Of a stretch of 64,000 nucleotides of DNA, positions 16,840 through 26,571 are shown one piece after another. The stretch comes from Acinetobacter sp. WC-141 (GTDB taxonomy: Bacteria > Pseudomonadota > Gammaproteobacteria > Pseudomonadales > Moraxellaceae): contig NZ_AMSS01000044.1 in the NCBI RefSeq assembly GCF_000313935.1, positions 1-64,000 of the forward strand, read 5' to 3'. The notes under the pieces were generated by a model, which worked only from the letters and a program-made list of their open reading frames with translations, searched no databases and was not told the DNA's origin. The first letter of the stretch is position 1. The number at the start of each line of letters is the position of its first letter. The translations under genes and the position numbers were made by a program.

Positions 16840-17427
16840 TTAATAAAAAGGATTCTTTGTCGAATGGTCGGATCGATTTTCTAACTCTTCCGATTCGGCC
16901 ATTGGTTTTGAAGGAGTACTTGATGCACTGCTTCCAGATGTTATTTGATGAAATGCCTCACTTGCTGCATCTTTAGATAACTCGGTAGCTAAAGGCGCAT
17001 AAGGCAATAAAAATTGTATAAGTTTGGACTGTTTCCAATGTGGTGAACTTTCAACCCAAGGTCCTACGCCCTGCATTGTAATCAGCACAACTAACAAGCC
17101 TTTTAAAGAACCAAAAGCACCACCCGCTAAACGATTTAATGGCCCCAATTTCAGACTTTTCAAGAGGCCATTTAAAAATGCAGTGACGATCCATGTTAAA
17201 ACAATGATCATAAGTGCGATAAAAGCGAAAGCTGCAATTTTTTGAACAACCGGATCATGACTTAAACCTGACATGGACGGCGCAAGAAGGACAGCATATT
17301 TTGCACCCATAATTAATGCAATGATCCATCCTACCAAGTTCGCAAAGGCTTTGATAAATCCTTGTCGCAAACCGTTTAGCCCCCCAATGAGCAAAAGTAT
17401 CAGAATAATGATATCAATTGTGTTCAT
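16840..17427 (-). CDS. cvpA: CvpA family membrane protein
   Basis: CvpA is an inner-membrane protein needed for colicin V production and for resistance to envelope stress in enterics; its molecular role is unclear. The 195-residue protein has four predicted membrane segments (about 4-20, 25-45, 62-84 and 102-122) and a Ser/Pro-rich polar tail of about 45 residues. The start is the ATG at 17427; a GTG two codons upstream also opens the frame. It lies 6 bp after the pyrD stop and 25 bp before purF. Confidence 0.93.
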   Translation of the reverse strand: MNTIDIIILILLLIGGLNGLRQGFIKAFANLVGWIIALIMGAKYAVLLAPSMSGLSHDPVVQKIAAFAFIALMIIVLTWIVTAFLNGLLKSLKLGPLNRLAGGAFGSLKGLLVVLITMQGVGPWVESSPHWKQSKLIQFLLPYAPLATELSKDAASEAFHQITSGSSASSTPSKPMAESEELENRSDHSTKNPFY

Positions 17428-17433
17428 ATTCAC

Positions 17434-18438
17434 TTAAGTCATGGCTGCAACACATTGTTTTACTAATATAGGACCGGTATAAATCAATCCGCTATAGATC
17501 TGTACTAGTGTTGCTCCAGCTTGCTGTTTGACTGCTGCTTGTTCACCCGACAAAATTCCACCTACGCCAATGAGCGGGATTTGTCCTTTTAACGTTTGAG
17601 CAAATAAACGTAAGCATTCTGTACTTTTTTCAAAAACAGGCGCACCTGATAAGCCACCTGACTCATTACCATTAGGAAGGTTTTCTACCCCTTCTCTAGA
17701 TAAAGTCGTATTGGTAACAATTAGTCCATCAATTTTAAATTCCAATAATTGCGCTGCAATAAACTCAACATCTTCTGCTGTTAAATCAGGCGCAACTTTT
17801 AACACTAAAGGAACATAATGGTTATATTGCTCGGCAAGCTCAAGTTGTTTTTCTTTTAACGTTTGCAATAATTCAGTTAATGCATCGCCACTTTGTAAAC
17901 TTCTTAAGTTCTTCGTATTTGGAGATGAGATATTAACGGTAATATAAGAAGCGTAGTTATAAACTTTCTCGAGGCAAATCAGGTAATCATCAACAGCCTT
18001 TTCTACAGGCGTATCTGCATTCTTACCAATATTGATACCTAGAATTCCTTTAAATTTTGAAGCTTTGACATTCTCAATAAGTTTGTCAACACCCTCATTA
18101 TTAAAACCCATGCGGTTAATAATAGCTTTCGCTTCAGGAATACGAAACAATCGCGGCTGCGGATTACCCGACTGAGGACGAGGTGTAATTGTTCCAATTT
18201 CAATAAAACCGAAACCCAGTCCGGCTAAAGAATCAATATGTGCACCATTTTTATCAAGCCCAGCCGCTAAACCTACCGGATTTGGAAATTCAATTCCCAT
18301 ACAGGTTGTTGGTTTTGATTCTACGCTCTGACGTAGCAGGCCGAATTTATGTGCTTTATCAAGCATAGATAATGTTAATTCATGGGCACGCTCTGGTGCT
18401 AAACTAAACAACATCGGGCGAGCAAGTGAATATAACAT
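17434..18438 (-). CDS. pyrD: Dihydroorotate dehydrogenase (quinone), class 2
   Basis: PyrD oxidises dihydroorotate to orotate on the inner face of the cytoplasmic membrane, passing electrons to ubiquinone. The 334-residue protein has the class 2 N-terminal membrane-binding extension ([11 protein letters not shown]), the FMN-binding [10 protein letters not shown] (about 57-66), the conserved [14 protein letters not shown] and substrate-binding [11 protein letters not shown] with the catalytic Ser. The ATG at 18438 is chosen over the GTG three codons upstream. It heads the likely pyrD-cvpA-purF operon, which links pyrimidine and purine synthesis. Confidence 0.97.
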   Translation of the reverse strand: MLYSLARPMLFSLAPERAHELTLSMLDKAHKFGLLRQSVESKPTTCMGIEFPNPVGLAAGLDKNGAHIDSLAGLGFGFIEIGTITPRPQSGNPQPRLFRIPEAKAIINRMGFNNEGVDKLIENVKASKFKGILGINIGKNADTPVEKAVDDYLICLEKVYNYASYITVNISSPNTKNLRSLQSGDALTELLQTLKEKQLELAEQYNHYVPLVLKVAPDLTAEDVEFIAAQLLEFKIDGLIVTNTTLSREGVENLPNGNESGGLSGAPVFEKSTECLRLFAQTLKGQIPLIGVGGILSGEQAAVKQQAGATLVQIYSGLIYTGPILVKQCVAAMT

Positions 18439-18527
18439 ACCAATCACAGTCTACTGATTTTAGGTAGGCATATTATAGGCACAGGCAGCACAAAACACCA
18501 TGCTTAAGAACACCATATTTTAATATG

Positions 18528-19007
18528 TTATTGAACCGTCGCTGTTAATTTAATCTGTCCGTCACTTGAAACCATTTCCATTTTTTGAATACTTAAGCCC
18601 ATTTGAGCAAGTTGGGTTAAAAAGTTTGCTAAAATTGCATAATTCTGATGAGTAACAATAATTTGTAACTGCTCACCATTTTGTTGAGAAGTGACCGTTA
18701 AGCCTTGTTGCTGAGCTACTCGTTGTATTTTTTCCGACTGGCCTAACTCAAGTTCATTTGCGGGTTTCATGGTAACCGCATTGCTCTGCATCCATACCAT
18801 CAAATCTTTTAAATCATTTAAACGTTGCTGTTGTTGCTCCGCCAAGGAATGCATTTTCCAGAGTGAAGCACCGACAATGGCAACCACAACAAAAATTGTA
18901 GTAAAAACCACCATAATACGTTCGCGCACAGTTAAACGATCTAAATATTGAACGATCTGTTCAATCCACTGATCAAAGCGGTTTTGCAATTGAGTTATCA
19001 TTTTCAT
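18528..19007 (-). CDS. gspM: Type II secretion system protein GspM
   Basis: GspM is a bitopic inner-membrane protein of the T2SS assembly platform and pairs with GspL. The 159-residue protein has a short cytosolic N-terminus, one membrane span (about 31-50, MVVFTTIFVVVAIVGASLW), a coiled-coil stretch rich in Gln and Leu, and a small C-terminal ferredoxin-like domain. Its ATG overlaps the gspL stop by one base, so the pair is translationally coupled. Confidence 0.92.
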   Translation of the reverse strand: MKMITQLQNRFDQWIEQIVQYLDRLTVRERIMVVFTTIFVVVAIVGASLWKMHSLAEQQQQRLNDLKDLMVWMQSNAVTMKPANELELGQSEKIQRVAQQQGLTVTSQQNGEQLQIIVTHQNYAILANFLTQLAQMGLSIQKMEMVSSDGQIKLTATVQ

Positions 19008-20146
19008 TATTGTATTTTCACCACCCCGATTGCCCCACCACCATCGGCTTGAACATTACCGAGCTCTGCTTTGAATCCTTGCTGGTTAAGTTGCTGAGTT
19101 AAAGCTTGCAAATCATCTGCTGACTTTGCTTTTAATGCCATGGTCAGTGTTGAAGCATCATAATTTAACTGCTGAGCTAAAATTTGTCTTTGCATTAAAA
19201 TAGGACCAACACGGCTCAATAAAGAAAGTGCTTGTGTATCACCTTGCTTACTCAGGCGTAAATGACTTTCAAATTGGCTTTTTATGTTCTGCTCATTTAC
19301 ACGACTAGAAGAGCCAAACCAATATTTATATTGCTCAATCGTCTGCTCAGCGGTTTGATTAGCCACACTTTTTAACTTAACCCAGCGCAACAAGTCATAG
19401 CTAAACTGAACCACTATAATTGCTAAAATAACGGCTGCACATGCTTTCCAATAACCAGAAACAGTTTGTTCTTGCCCTTTCGCTTTAGGTAGAACATTAA
19501 AAGGATGCTGTTTAGGTTTATCTAAACCCTGAAATTGATAAATAAATTCTGAACGCTGCTCCGCACTTGAAGCTGCCATCAAGCTTTCTAATTGCTCTGC
19601 TGTCAAACCACTATATTGATAATGAGTTTCAACTGGCTGGAACTCTAAAAATAATCCTAAATCATCTAGCGAATTACCGACCCATTTACTTTCACGCACA
19701 AGTAATTTCTGATCAATATTACACAAGACCACTTGCTGTTCTTGCGGTTCCGGTAAAATCAGAAAGTCCGGCAATAAAGCAACGAGCTTAATAGGCAACA
19801 AAGCCATTGCATGCTGCCACGTTTCCACTGTTGTTTTTGCCACGCCCAATATGGTTAATTGATCAGCATGAAAATGATGAACCACTTTCATATGATCAAT
19901 CGGCAAAGTCACAAACTCTTCAAGCAAATATTTAACACCATCTGCCCCGAGTTGCTTGTAATGAGACTTTGCCATGTGCTGCTGGAGTACCTGAGCATGG
20001 CGACTAGGGAAAAAGATGACAGCTTCTTTTCCTTGATGTAGTTGCAGATCTTGTATTAATTGTTCAAGACTTGCTGCCTGCAACCAGTTTTCTCCGTTAG
20101 ACCAATGCCATATTCCATTGGTTTCAGGCATCCATAAATACAGCAT
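19007..20146 (-). CDS. gspL: Type II secretion system protein GspL
   Basis: GspL links the cytosolic ATPase GspE to the inner-membrane platform. The 379-residue protein has the actin-like cytoplasmic domain (about 1-230), a single membrane span (about 233-250, ACAAVILAIIVVQFSYDLL) and a periplasmic ferredoxin-like domain. The usual length is 380-400. No gspC, gspD or pseudopilin gene is next to it, so the T2SS is split in this genome; gspE is at 49825. It sits 23 bp from sixA. Confidence 0.93.
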   Translation of the reverse strand: MLYLWMPETNGIWHWSNGENWLQAASLEQLIQDLQLHQGKEAVIFFPSRHAQVLQQHMAKSHYKQLGADGVKYLLEEFVTLPIDHMKVVHHFHADQLTILGVAKTTVETWQHAMALLPIKLVALLPDFLILPEPQEQQVVLCNIDQKLLVRESKWVGNSLDDLGLFLEFQPVETHYQYSGLTAEQLESLMAASSAEQRSEFIYQFQGLDKPKQHPFNVLPKAKGQEQTVSGYWKACAAVILAIIVVQFSYDLLRWVKLKSVANQTAEQTIEQYKYWFGSSSRVNEQNIKSQFESHLRLSKQGDTQALSLLSRVGPILMQRQILAQQLNYDASTLTMALKAKSADDLQALTQQLNQQGFKAELGNVQADGGGAIGVVKIQ

Positions 20147-20169
20147 AATGGGCTAAATGACCTTTTTAA

Positions 20170-20625
20170 TTATATTGTGGGTACAAAACTATTTTTTTGT
20201 GTTGATAAACCAGTTGCAATCACAGCCTGATCGTAAATTCGAGCTTCGGCCAGTGCAAATGGATTAAAGTTCTCATGTGTCAGTAATTCGGCAATATGCC
20301 CCACCACATTCATATGGCACACGACTACAATTGACTCATAAGGAACTTGAGACAACCACTCCACTGCTTCTTTGGCATTATCATCCGGTTTAATTTTATC
20401 GCATAACAGCACAGGCACATCTTTAAAATAGGTTTGAATATGAGCCAATGTCTCTTGTGCACGCAATAAAGGACTCACTACAAAAATATCGGGCTTAACA
20501 ATATCTTTTAAAAATGTTGCTGTCTGCTCAGCTTGAGCATGCCCACGGGCAGTAAGCAAACGTTTCGTATCATTACCATTCACTGGAGGAGCGGCTTCCC
20601 CATGACGAACTAATGTCAGTTGCAT
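20170..20625 (-). CDS. sixA: Phosphohistidine phosphatase SixA-like
   Basis: SixA removes phosphate from histidine residues of phosphotransfer proteins. In E. coli the targets include HPt domains and the nitrogen-related PTS protein NPr. The 151-residue protein is a minimal histidine-phosphatase fold with the RHGEA motif (about 7-11) carrying the nucleophile His, SPLLRAQETL with the second Arg, and the late VCHMNVVGHI histidine. It lies between gpsA and gspL on the minus strand. Confidence 0.9.
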   Translation of the reverse strand: MQLTLVRHGEAAPPVNGNDTKRLLTARGHAQAEQTATFLKDIVKPDIFVVSPLLRAQETLAHIQTYFKDVPVLLCDKIKPDDNAKEAVEWLSQVPYESIVVVCHMNVVGHIAELLTHENFNPFALAEARIYDQAVIATGLSTQKNSFVPTI

Positions 20626-20681
20626 AAATATTCCTTGTTAATAATTCTTGCATTATAACCGTAATTTATGACATTTCTTCT

Positions 20682-21755
20682 TCAGACTTCATGATGAGGT
20701 AAAACAAACTCAACATCACTACGATGTCCATTTTTCATAAGAGATAAAGCAATATTCAAAGGTGGCGCCCCCTCAAAGATCACCTCATATAAGGCATTGG
20801 TAATCGGCATATATACGTCTAGTTCTTCGGCTTTACCACGTACCTGAACAATCGTATTAATTCCTTCCGCTGTTTGCCCCAACTCTTTACTTGCTTGGTC
20901 AAGTGTTTTACCTGAACCCAAAGCATATCCAATCTGATAATTACGACTTAATGGACTATTACAGGTTGCAAATAAATCACCAACACCAGATAAACCTAAG
21001 AACGTTAAGGGATTTGCCCCTTGTTTAACTGCAAAACGACTCATTTCAGCCAAAGCACGCGTTAAAATCATACTCTTGGTATTTTCACCAATTTTGTAAG
21101 CTGCACCAATTCCCATTGCAACGGCGTAAATATTTTTAAGTGCCCCACCTAGTTCAACACCATGCACATCATCACTACCAAAAACTCGGAATAAAGCGCT
21201 ATGAAGAGCATGCTGTACAGCGTAACGAACAAGTTCAGAATCACTAGCAATCACAGTACCTGATGGCATTCCCGCCATAATTTCCTTAGCGAGATTCGGA
21301 CCAGACAAGACTCCGTAAGGAACTTCTGGTAGTTCTTCACGAATAATATCGCTCATGAAGCTAAAAGTTTTAGCCTCGACACCCTTCGTTAAAGAGACCA
21401 CAGCTTGCGCAGTAATATACGGCGCAATTTGTTTTAATACATCACGAAATGAGTGACTAGGAATCGCCACCAAAATAATATCTCGATCACATACTGCTTG
21501 TTCTAAATCAGACACGGCACGTAATGATGACTCTAAAACAAAATCTGGCAGATAACGTTTATTAATATGAGTTTTATTGATTTCTTCTGCTGTATCCGTA
21601 TCACGAATCCAGATCATAGTATCGCAGCCATTACGTGCAGCTAAATTGGCCATAGCTGTACCAAAGCTGCCTCCACCCAAAACAGTAATACGTAATGCCG
21701 TTTTTTTATCGACCACAACAGGTTCCACTAAATCTGTAAACTTAAATTCAGCCAT
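20682..21755 (-). CDS. gpsA: Glycerol-3-phosphate dehydrogenase [NAD(P)+]
   Basis: GpsA reduces dihydroxyacetone phosphate to sn-glycerol 3-phosphate, the backbone for phospholipids. The 357-residue protein has the dinucleotide motif GGGSFGTAMANLAARNG (about 27-43). It also has the conserved LSGPNLAKE and the catalytic Lys in ELGGALKNIYAVAMG, followed by GLSGVGDLFATC. The first 20 residues extend beyond E. coli GpsA. The nitroreductase gene lies 34 bp upstream on the same strand. Confidence 0.97.
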   Translation of the reverse strand: MAEFKFTDLVEPVVVDKKTALRITVLGGGSFGTAMANLAARNGCDTMIWIRDTDTAEEINKTHINKRYLPDFVLESSLRAVSDLEQAVCDRDIILVAIPSHSFRDVLKQIAPYITAQAVVSLTKGVEAKTFSFMSDIIREELPEVPYGVLSGPNLAKEIMAGMPSGTVIASDSELVRYAVQHALHSALFRVFGSDDVHGVELGGALKNIYAVAMGIGAAYKIGENTKSMILTRALAEMSRFAVKQGANPLTFLGLSGVGDLFATCNSPLSRNYQIGYALGSGKTLDQASKELGQTAEGINTIVQVRGKAEELDVYMPITNALYEVIFEGAPPLNIALSLMKNGHRSDVEFVLPHHEV

Positions 21756-21789
21756 GCTTTATTATCCTATTTCTTACTTTTGAGGCTCG

Positions 21790-22365
21790 TTAAGCCTGCC
21801 AAACCTTTACAAATTCTTTACTATCAATCTCTGCACGCGGTGCAATCGCTTTAGCTGCTGTGCCCACATAAATAATACCTGAAATTAAATCATGTGGTTG
21901 CAATCCTAAATGCTGTTTTAACCAATTTGATTCAACAACAGCCCCACTACGCCACATGGTAGAGAAACCTTGAACTTGTAAAGATAATAAAAGGTTTTGT
22001 ACGGCAGCCCCCGTACTTAAAATCTGTTCAAAATGAGGAACCTTAGGATGGTCTTGCAATTGTGTAAGCGCTAAAATGAGCAAAGGTGCGCGGAAAGGAT
22101 GTTGCTTAACGCGCTCAAGTTGCGCTGAGTCAGTTTCACCTAAATCGGCAAGTGCTTTCGCTAAAACCTCACCAAAAGCAGCGCGTTGTTCTGTCTCAAT
22201 GACGACAAAACGTGTTGGTTTAAGTCTATGGTGGTCAGGAGCAGTTAAAGCCGCTTGAAAAGCCAACTCTAATTGATCTGCATTTGGCGCAGGCTCAGTC
22301 AATTGACCAATAGATTGACGTTGGTGAATATTCTGATGAATTATCTGTGTTGCTGAATCCGTCAT
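21790..22365 (-). CDS. Nitroreductase family protein (YdjA-like)
   Basis: This is a small FMN-dependent oxidoreductase of 191 residues. The family features are HQRQSIGQLTEPAPN, which supplies FMN-phosphate contacts near the start, the substrate-side LTAPDHHRLKPTRFV (about 37-50) and GAAVQNLLLSLQVQGFSTMWRSG in the C-terminal half. The length and the HHRLKP sequence resemble the short YdjA type rather than NfsB. The physiological substrate is unknown. It is probably co-transcribed with gpsA. Confidence 0.88.
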   Translation of the reverse strand: MTDSATQIIHQNIHQRQSIGQLTEPAPNADQLELAFQAALTAPDHHRLKPTRFVVIETEQRAAFGEVLAKALADLGETDSAQLERVKQHPFRAPLLILALTQLQDHPKVPHFEQILSTGAAVQNLLLSLQVQGFSTMWRSGAVVESNWLKQHLGLQPHDLISGIIYVGTAAKAIAPRAEIDSKEFVKVWQA

Positions 22366-22574
22366 TAATATTGATCTAACTCAAAAAATTCAAAATAGAT
22401 TAGCATAATCTACAGATAATCCACCATTGAATCTAGAACATAAAAATAACGAGTTCATGCTTTGACATTTTTTTAAGACAAAACATCAAAACTTATACAA
22501 CGTCTTCAAAATCAATTAGAAAACTTGTGTTCAAATAGTGAGATCTTTTTAGGATTAACAATATTAGGTGAAAC

Positions 22575-22955
22575 ATGAAAAAAATAATTTTAGCGAGTGC
22601 ATTGAGCAGTGTTGTTTTATTACTAGGTGCTTGTGCCACTACCCCTAAAAACACCTTGGCAGTTCAAAAAGAGAATAATCAATTTGAAGTCACAGGTATT
22701 GGCAAAACAAATCTAATTGCAAAAAATAATGCAATTACTGCCGCTCAAAAAACTTGTTCAAAAAACACCTCGCCTGTTGTTGTAGATGAAAAAACAACCT
22801 ACAACGGTGTATTAAAAGATGTAGTAAGCGAGAAAACAGGTCAAATGGTGGAAGCAGCGGCTGGAGTTATTGGCACATTAACGGGTAAAAATGCATCTCT
22901 AGCAAAAGATGATGATTATCAAACAACACTTACTTTCTATTGTAAAATTAATTAA
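22575..22955 (+). CDS. Putative lipoprotein, 126 residues
   Basis: A type II signal peptide ends in the lipobox LLGAC (Cys at about residue 19), so the mature protein should be lipid-anchored. The remainder contains a segment AKNNAITAAQKTCS reminiscent of small YajI/Acinetobacter lipoproteins with two conserved Cys, but no family is claimed. It has an A-rich site before the ATG and is closed by the strong terminator shared with the convergent helicase gene. Confidence 0.8.
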   Translation: MKKIILASALSSVVLLLGACATTPKNTLAVQKENNQFEVTGIGKTNLIAKNNAITAAQKTCSKNTSPVVVDEKTTYNGVLKDVVSEKTGQMVEAAAGVIGTLTGKNASLAKDDDYQTTLTFYCKIN

Positions 22956-22960
22956 TCAAA

Positions 22961-22992
22961 AAAAATCCCAATCATTTGATTGGGATTTTTTT
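22961..22992. terminator. Bidirectional terminator
   Basis: A perfect 10-bp core stem ATCCCAATCA / TGATTGGGAT with a two-base loop, extended by A and T tracts, lies between convergent genes. Confidence 0.92.
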
Positions 22993-22993
22993 A

Positions 22994-24145
22994 TTAGCAA
23001 TAACCATCAAGACGGGTTAATGGCAATTTCTTACCAATTGCTTTTTCAATTTCTGGCAAGTAAAAAGCATCATCTTCAGATAAGAAACTAATACTTACAC
23101 CTTGTGACCCAGCGCGACCTGTACGGCCAATGCGGTGTACATAATCGTCTGATTGCTCAGGCAAAGTATAGTTGACCACATGAGATACGCCATCAACATG
23201 AATACCACGGCCTGCAACGTCAGTTGCGATCATGATATTATTTTTACCCTGCTTAAACTGGTCTAACATTTTTAAACGTTTATCTTGAGCAATTTCACCA
23301 GAAAGCATACCGACCCGGTATCCATCTCTCTTTAAATGATCATAAAGACGACGTACTTGATCACGTCGATTAGCAAAAATCATAACTTTATCGATAGGCT
23401 CTTCACGCAAAATATCTTGTAGCAAACGATATTTATCTTGTTTAGCTACGACATAAACACGCTGCTCAACATCGTTATTGGTTTTTTGCTCAGGCTCAAT
23501 TTCAACAGTAATAGGTTCAAATAACCATTGTCTCGCTAAATTAAGCACATCATAACTAAAGGTAGCCGAGAACATGAGGGTTTGACGTTGTTCCTTACGC
23601 GGGGAATAACGCACGATGCGTTTCACAGAAGGAATAAAACCCATGTCCAATAAGCGGTCAGCTTCATCAATGACTAAAAATTCAATTTGATCGAGCCAAA
23701 CTTCTTTTTGTTCTACAAAATCAATTAGACGTCCAGGCGTAGCAACGATGATATCGACAAAATTAGCATCTAGCTGTTTCTTTTGCTTATCAAAATCTAC
23801 GCCACCTAAAAGTGTCACGACGTGTAAATCTGTAAATTTTGTGAGTAACTTTGCATCGCTTTCAATTTGCAATGCTAATTCACGAGTAGGTGCCAAAATC
23901 AAGGCACGTGGCTCACCACGAAAACGCTGCTCTTGAATCGGGTTGTGTAACAAGTCATTAATTACACTAATAAGGAAAGCAGCAGTTTTACCTGTTCCTG
24001 TTTGTGCTCTACCAATCGCATCATGCCCGCCCAACGTATATTTTAAAACCTTTTGCTGAATCGGGGTCATTTGCTTAAACCCTAAAGCATCAATCGCCTT
24101 TTTAAGTTGCGGATGTAAATTCAAGGTTTCAAAACCAGATGTCAT
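22994..24145 (-). CDS. rhlB: DEAD-box ATP-dependent RNA helicase, RhlB type
   Basis: This 383-residue helicase contains all core motifs in order: Q motif (FKQMTPIQQ), Walker A (AQTGTGKT), Ia (PTRELALQ), TPGRL, DEAD in VIDEADRLLDMG, SAT, motif IV-V (ATDVAGRGIHV) and HRIGRTGRAG. The insertion and motif pattern (GGVDFDKQKKQL) resembles Pseudomonas RhlB, the RNA degradosome helicase. The C-terminus is short. The ATG at 24145 is chosen over the TTG at 24163 because it starts the conserved MTSGFETLNLHP. Other DEAD helicases are possible, so the subfamily is less certain than the family. Confidence 0.9.
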   Translation of the reverse strand: MTSGFETLNLHPQLKKAIDALGFKQMTPIQQKVLKYTLGGHDAIGRAQTGTGKTAAFLISVINDLLHNPIQEQRFRGEPRALILAPTRELALQIESDAKLLTKFTDLHVVTLLGGVDFDKQKKQLDANFVDIIVATPGRLIDFVEQKEVWLDQIEFLVIDEADRLLDMGFIPSVKRIVRYSPRKEQRQTLMFSATFSYDVLNLARQWLFEPITVEIEPEQKTNNDVEQRVYVVAKQDKYRLLQDILREEPIDKVMIFANRRDQVRRLYDHLKRDGYRVGMLSGEIAQDKRLKMLDQFKQGKNNIMIATDVAGRGIHVDGVSHVVNYTLPEQSDDYVHRIGRTGRAGSQGVSISFLSEDDAFYLPEIEKAIGKKLPLTRLDGYC

Positions 24146-24194
24146 AAATACATGCTCTAACAAACAATCTCTCTAATGAGAAGATCATTATAAA

Positions 24195-24225
24195 CAAAAA
24201 CGCCCCAATTCAAAAATTGGAGCGT
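24195..24225 (-). terminator. Terminator after the second csp gene
   Basis: On the minus strand the stem CGCTCCAATT / AATTGGGGCG (one G-U pair, 4-base loop) is followed by TTTTTG. It lies 24 bp past the csp stop. Confidence 0.82.
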
Positions 24226-24248
24226 CCATGATTCATCAAAAAGATGAA

Positions 24249-24461
24249 TTAGTCTAAAGGCTGAACGTTTTCAGCTTGAAAACCTTTTTGACCTTGTACT
24301 ACACTAAATTCTACGCGTTGGCCGTCACGTAAAGAACGGTGGCCGTCACCAACGATTGCGCGGAAATGAACGAATACGTCGTCACCACCGTTACGTTGAA
24401 TAAAGCCAAAACCTTTAGTGTCGTTAAACCACTTTACTACGCCTTGTTCGCGAGCTGTCAT
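24249..24461 (-). CDS. CspA-family cold-shock protein
   Basis: This 70-residue single cold-shock domain has RNP1 KGFGFIQ and RNP2 DVFVHF, and it ends [15 protein letters not shown]. It shares general architecture with the gene at 2262 but differs in about half the residues, so the two are separate paralogues and not a recent duplication. The run of about 375 bp upstream fits the long leader of such genes. Its regulation (cold or general) cannot be decided from sequence. Confidence 0.95.
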   Translation of the reverse strand: MTAREQGVVKWFNDTKGFGFIQRNGGDDVFVHFRAIVGDGHRSLRDGQRVEFSVVQGQKGFQAENVQPLD

Positions 24462-24836
24462 AAGTCAATCCTCAGATGTTGAAAAAAGGACCTTCCGGTG
24501 TTGCAAACAGCAGAGCAAACAAGTTTTTAAAATATTTATAATCTTAAAGCTTGTAATCATTCTGTAAAACTATCAACAATTTCCGGTTACATCCATTTGT
24601 TATAAGACTTTTAAACCAATTTAAGTGTGTGGTAAATCCTAAAACGGTTCGAGCTTACCATGGGTTTATGACAATTAATAGAATTTTTTTCAATTATTCC
24701 CCGTATTTTTAGTCCTTTTTTTAAACAGCTTATTACAATATTTTTTATAGGTAATTGCTTGTTTCTTCTTTTATAAAATGTGCAGCGTTTATAAAAAAAT
24801 TTGTTAGAATAATCTTTTTAGTTGTTTTGATAATGA
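24462..24836. other. Intergenic region between divergent csp and TusA-like genes
   Basis: This AT-rich stretch should contain the csp leader and promoter (minus) and the promoter of the TusA-like gene (plus). I see no open frame, tRNA or strong hairpin in it. Confidence 0.5.
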
Positions 24837-25082
24837 ATGACCGACACTTCTTCTATTCCTGCAATCATTGAAATTAATGCCATGGGCCAACCTTGTCCAA
24901 TGCCTTTGTTAATGCTAAAACGCGAACTCAAAAAAGTATCGGGTAAACAGTTATTCTTATTAAAATCTTCTGATCCTCATAGTGAAATAGATGTAACTCG
25001 TTACTGTGGTTTACATCATTTTATGTGTCAGACTACACATATATCAGACAGAGAATTTCACTATTTAATTGAAACTCAATAA
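24837..25082 (+). CDS. TusA/YedF-family sulfur-carrier-like protein
   Basis: The 81-residue protein carries the family CPxP motif (GQPCPMPLLMLKRELKK, Cys about residue 21), where the cysteine accepts persulfide sulfur. TusA supplies sulfur for tRNA 2-thiouridine; other paralogues serve different sulfur routes. Length and the single domain fit the family, but a specific role cannot be assigned. It precedes rpoH by 133 bp on the same strand. Confidence 0.88.
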   Translation: MTDTSSIPAIIEINAMGQPCPMPLLMLKRELKKVSGKQLFLLKSSDPHSEIDVTRYCGLHHFMCQTTHISDREFHYLIETQ

Positions 25083-25215
25083 TTCTTTGCTAAACTAAAA
25101 GATTAGAAATTGCATAAAATTTTACATTTCTCTACCCAATTTTCCTTAATTATGAAGCTGATTCAAATTAAGATGAATTTATTGGTTATCCCATCCGATC
25201 CTACAAGGAGAAATC

Positions 25216-26082
25216 ATGAGTGACAGCAGCAATCAATTGATGCCCCTGTCATTGTCTGCGCCCGGTGTAAACCTTGGTGCATATATCAGTACTGTCAATC
25301 AGATTCCTATTTTAACGGCCGAGCAAGAAAAAGAACTTGCTGAACGTTATTATTATGACCAAGATCTTGATGCCGCAAAAATGCTGGTAATGTCGCATTT
25401 ACGTTTCGTCGTTCACATTGCGCGCAGCTATGCAGGTTATGGCCTACCACAAGGCGACCTTATTCAAGAAGGTAATTTAGGCTTAATGAAAGCCGTGAAG
25501 CGTTTCGACCCAAATATGGGCGTGCGTCTTGTATCCTTTGCCGTCCACTGGATTAAGGCAGAAATTCACGAATACGTTATTCGTAACTGGCGTATTGTCA
25601 AAATTGCAACGACCAAAGCTCAGCGTAAATTATTTTTCAATTTACGTAGTTTAAAAAAATCGAGTAAAAAATTAACGCTCGAAGAAGCTCAATCGATTGC
25701 GAATGACTTAAATGTTACTGCAGAACAAGTGTTGGAGATGGAAGGTCGTTTAACCGCTTATGATGCTGCTTTTGAAGCTCAAGGCGACGATGATGATGAT
25801 ACTCCACATACTGCACCTGCATTGTATCTCGAAGATAATCGCTATGATCCAGCTCGTTTAGTCGAAAATGAAGACTGGGAAGAGCAAAGCACATCTGCTT
25901 TACATGATGCAATGGATCAGTTAGATGACCGTTCGCGTAATATTTTACAACGTCGTTGGTTAGATGATGACAAGTCTACTCTCCACGAGTTAGCAGCCGA
26001 ATATAATGTATCAGCAGAGCGTATTCGCCAGCTTGAAAAGAATGCAATGGAAAAAATTAAAATTGCCATGTCTGCAAGCTAA
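25216..26082 (+). CDS. rpoH: Heat-shock sigma factor sigma-32
   Basis: RpoH directs RNA polymerase to chaperone and protease promoters. The 288-residue protein has sigma region 2 ([18 protein letters not shown]... [18 protein letters not shown] and [18 protein letters not shown]), the RpoH box [13 protein letters not shown] (about 136-148), unique to this group, and region 4 HTH ([17 protein letters not shown]). A consensus AAGGAG site precedes the ATG. A strong terminator follows. RpoH synthesis is often controlled by mRNA folding at the start; that is not assessed here. Confidence 0.98.
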   Translation: MSDSSNQLMPLSLSAPGVNLGAYISTVNQIPILTAEQEKELAERYYYDQDLDAAKMLVMSHLRFVVHIARSYAGYGLPQGDLIQEGNLGLMKAVKRFDPNMGVRLVSFAVHWIKAEIHEYVIRNWRIVKIATTKAQRKLFFNLRSLKKSSKKLTLEEAQSIANDLNVTAEQVLEMEGRLTAYDAAFEAQGDDDDDTPHTAPALYLEDNRYDPARLVENEDWEEQSTSALHDAMDQLDDRSRNILQRRWLDDDKSTLHELAAEYNVSAERIRQLEKNAMEKIKIAMSAS

Positions 26083-26097
26083 AATAAGTTTAAAAAT

Positions 26098-26124
26098 AAA
26101 AGGGCGTTTAGCCCTTTTGTTTTA
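26098..26124 (+). terminator. Terminator of rpoH
   Basis: The stem AAAAGGGC / GCCCTTTT with loop GTTTA is followed by GTTTTA, 15 bp after the rpoH stop. Confidence 0.88.
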
Positions 26125-26192
26125 TCTGGCTATGTTTAGCCAACCCAATCTATGATAACGTTGCCGTTCATTATTCATTTGCGTTTTTTGTT

Positions 26193-26558
26193 ATGTGGAT
26201 TGCCATTTCAGCCCTTAATCTTGCCTTTGCAGTCATGTTGGGTGCTTTTGGAGCACATGGTCTTAAAGCTCATGCGAGTCCTGAGCAACTTGTTTGGTGG
26301 CATACTGCAACCGACTATTTTTTCTACCATGCTTTAGGTCTCTTAGCACTTGGTATTTTAAGCAAAGTCATCCTTACGTTCCCCATTAAATTGCCATTCA
26401 TATTGATTCAAATCGGTATTTTATTCTTCTGTGGTTCACTCTATATCATGGCGCTTGGATTACCGAGAATTTTAGGGGCAATTACCCCAATTGGTGGTGC
26501 ATTTATGATAGCTGGCTGGCTCGTTTTGGCTTGGAATGCCCTCAAATACGCAAAATAA
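26193..26558 (+). CDS. DUF423 family membrane protein
   Basis: This 121-residue protein has four membrane segments. The DUF423 signature AVMLGAFGAHGLK (about 12-24) is followed by WHTATDYFFYHALGLL. The function of the family is unknown. It ends 13 bp before thiS on the same strand, so it may be co-transcribed with the thiazole genes. Confidence 0.9.
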   Translation: MWIAISALNLAFAVMLGAFGAHGLKAHASPEQLVWWHTATDYFFYHALGLLALGILSKVILTFPIKLPFILIQIGILFFCGSLYIMALGLPRILGAITPIGGAFMIAGWLVLAWNALKYAK

Positions 26559-26571
26559 TTGGAATGTGATC

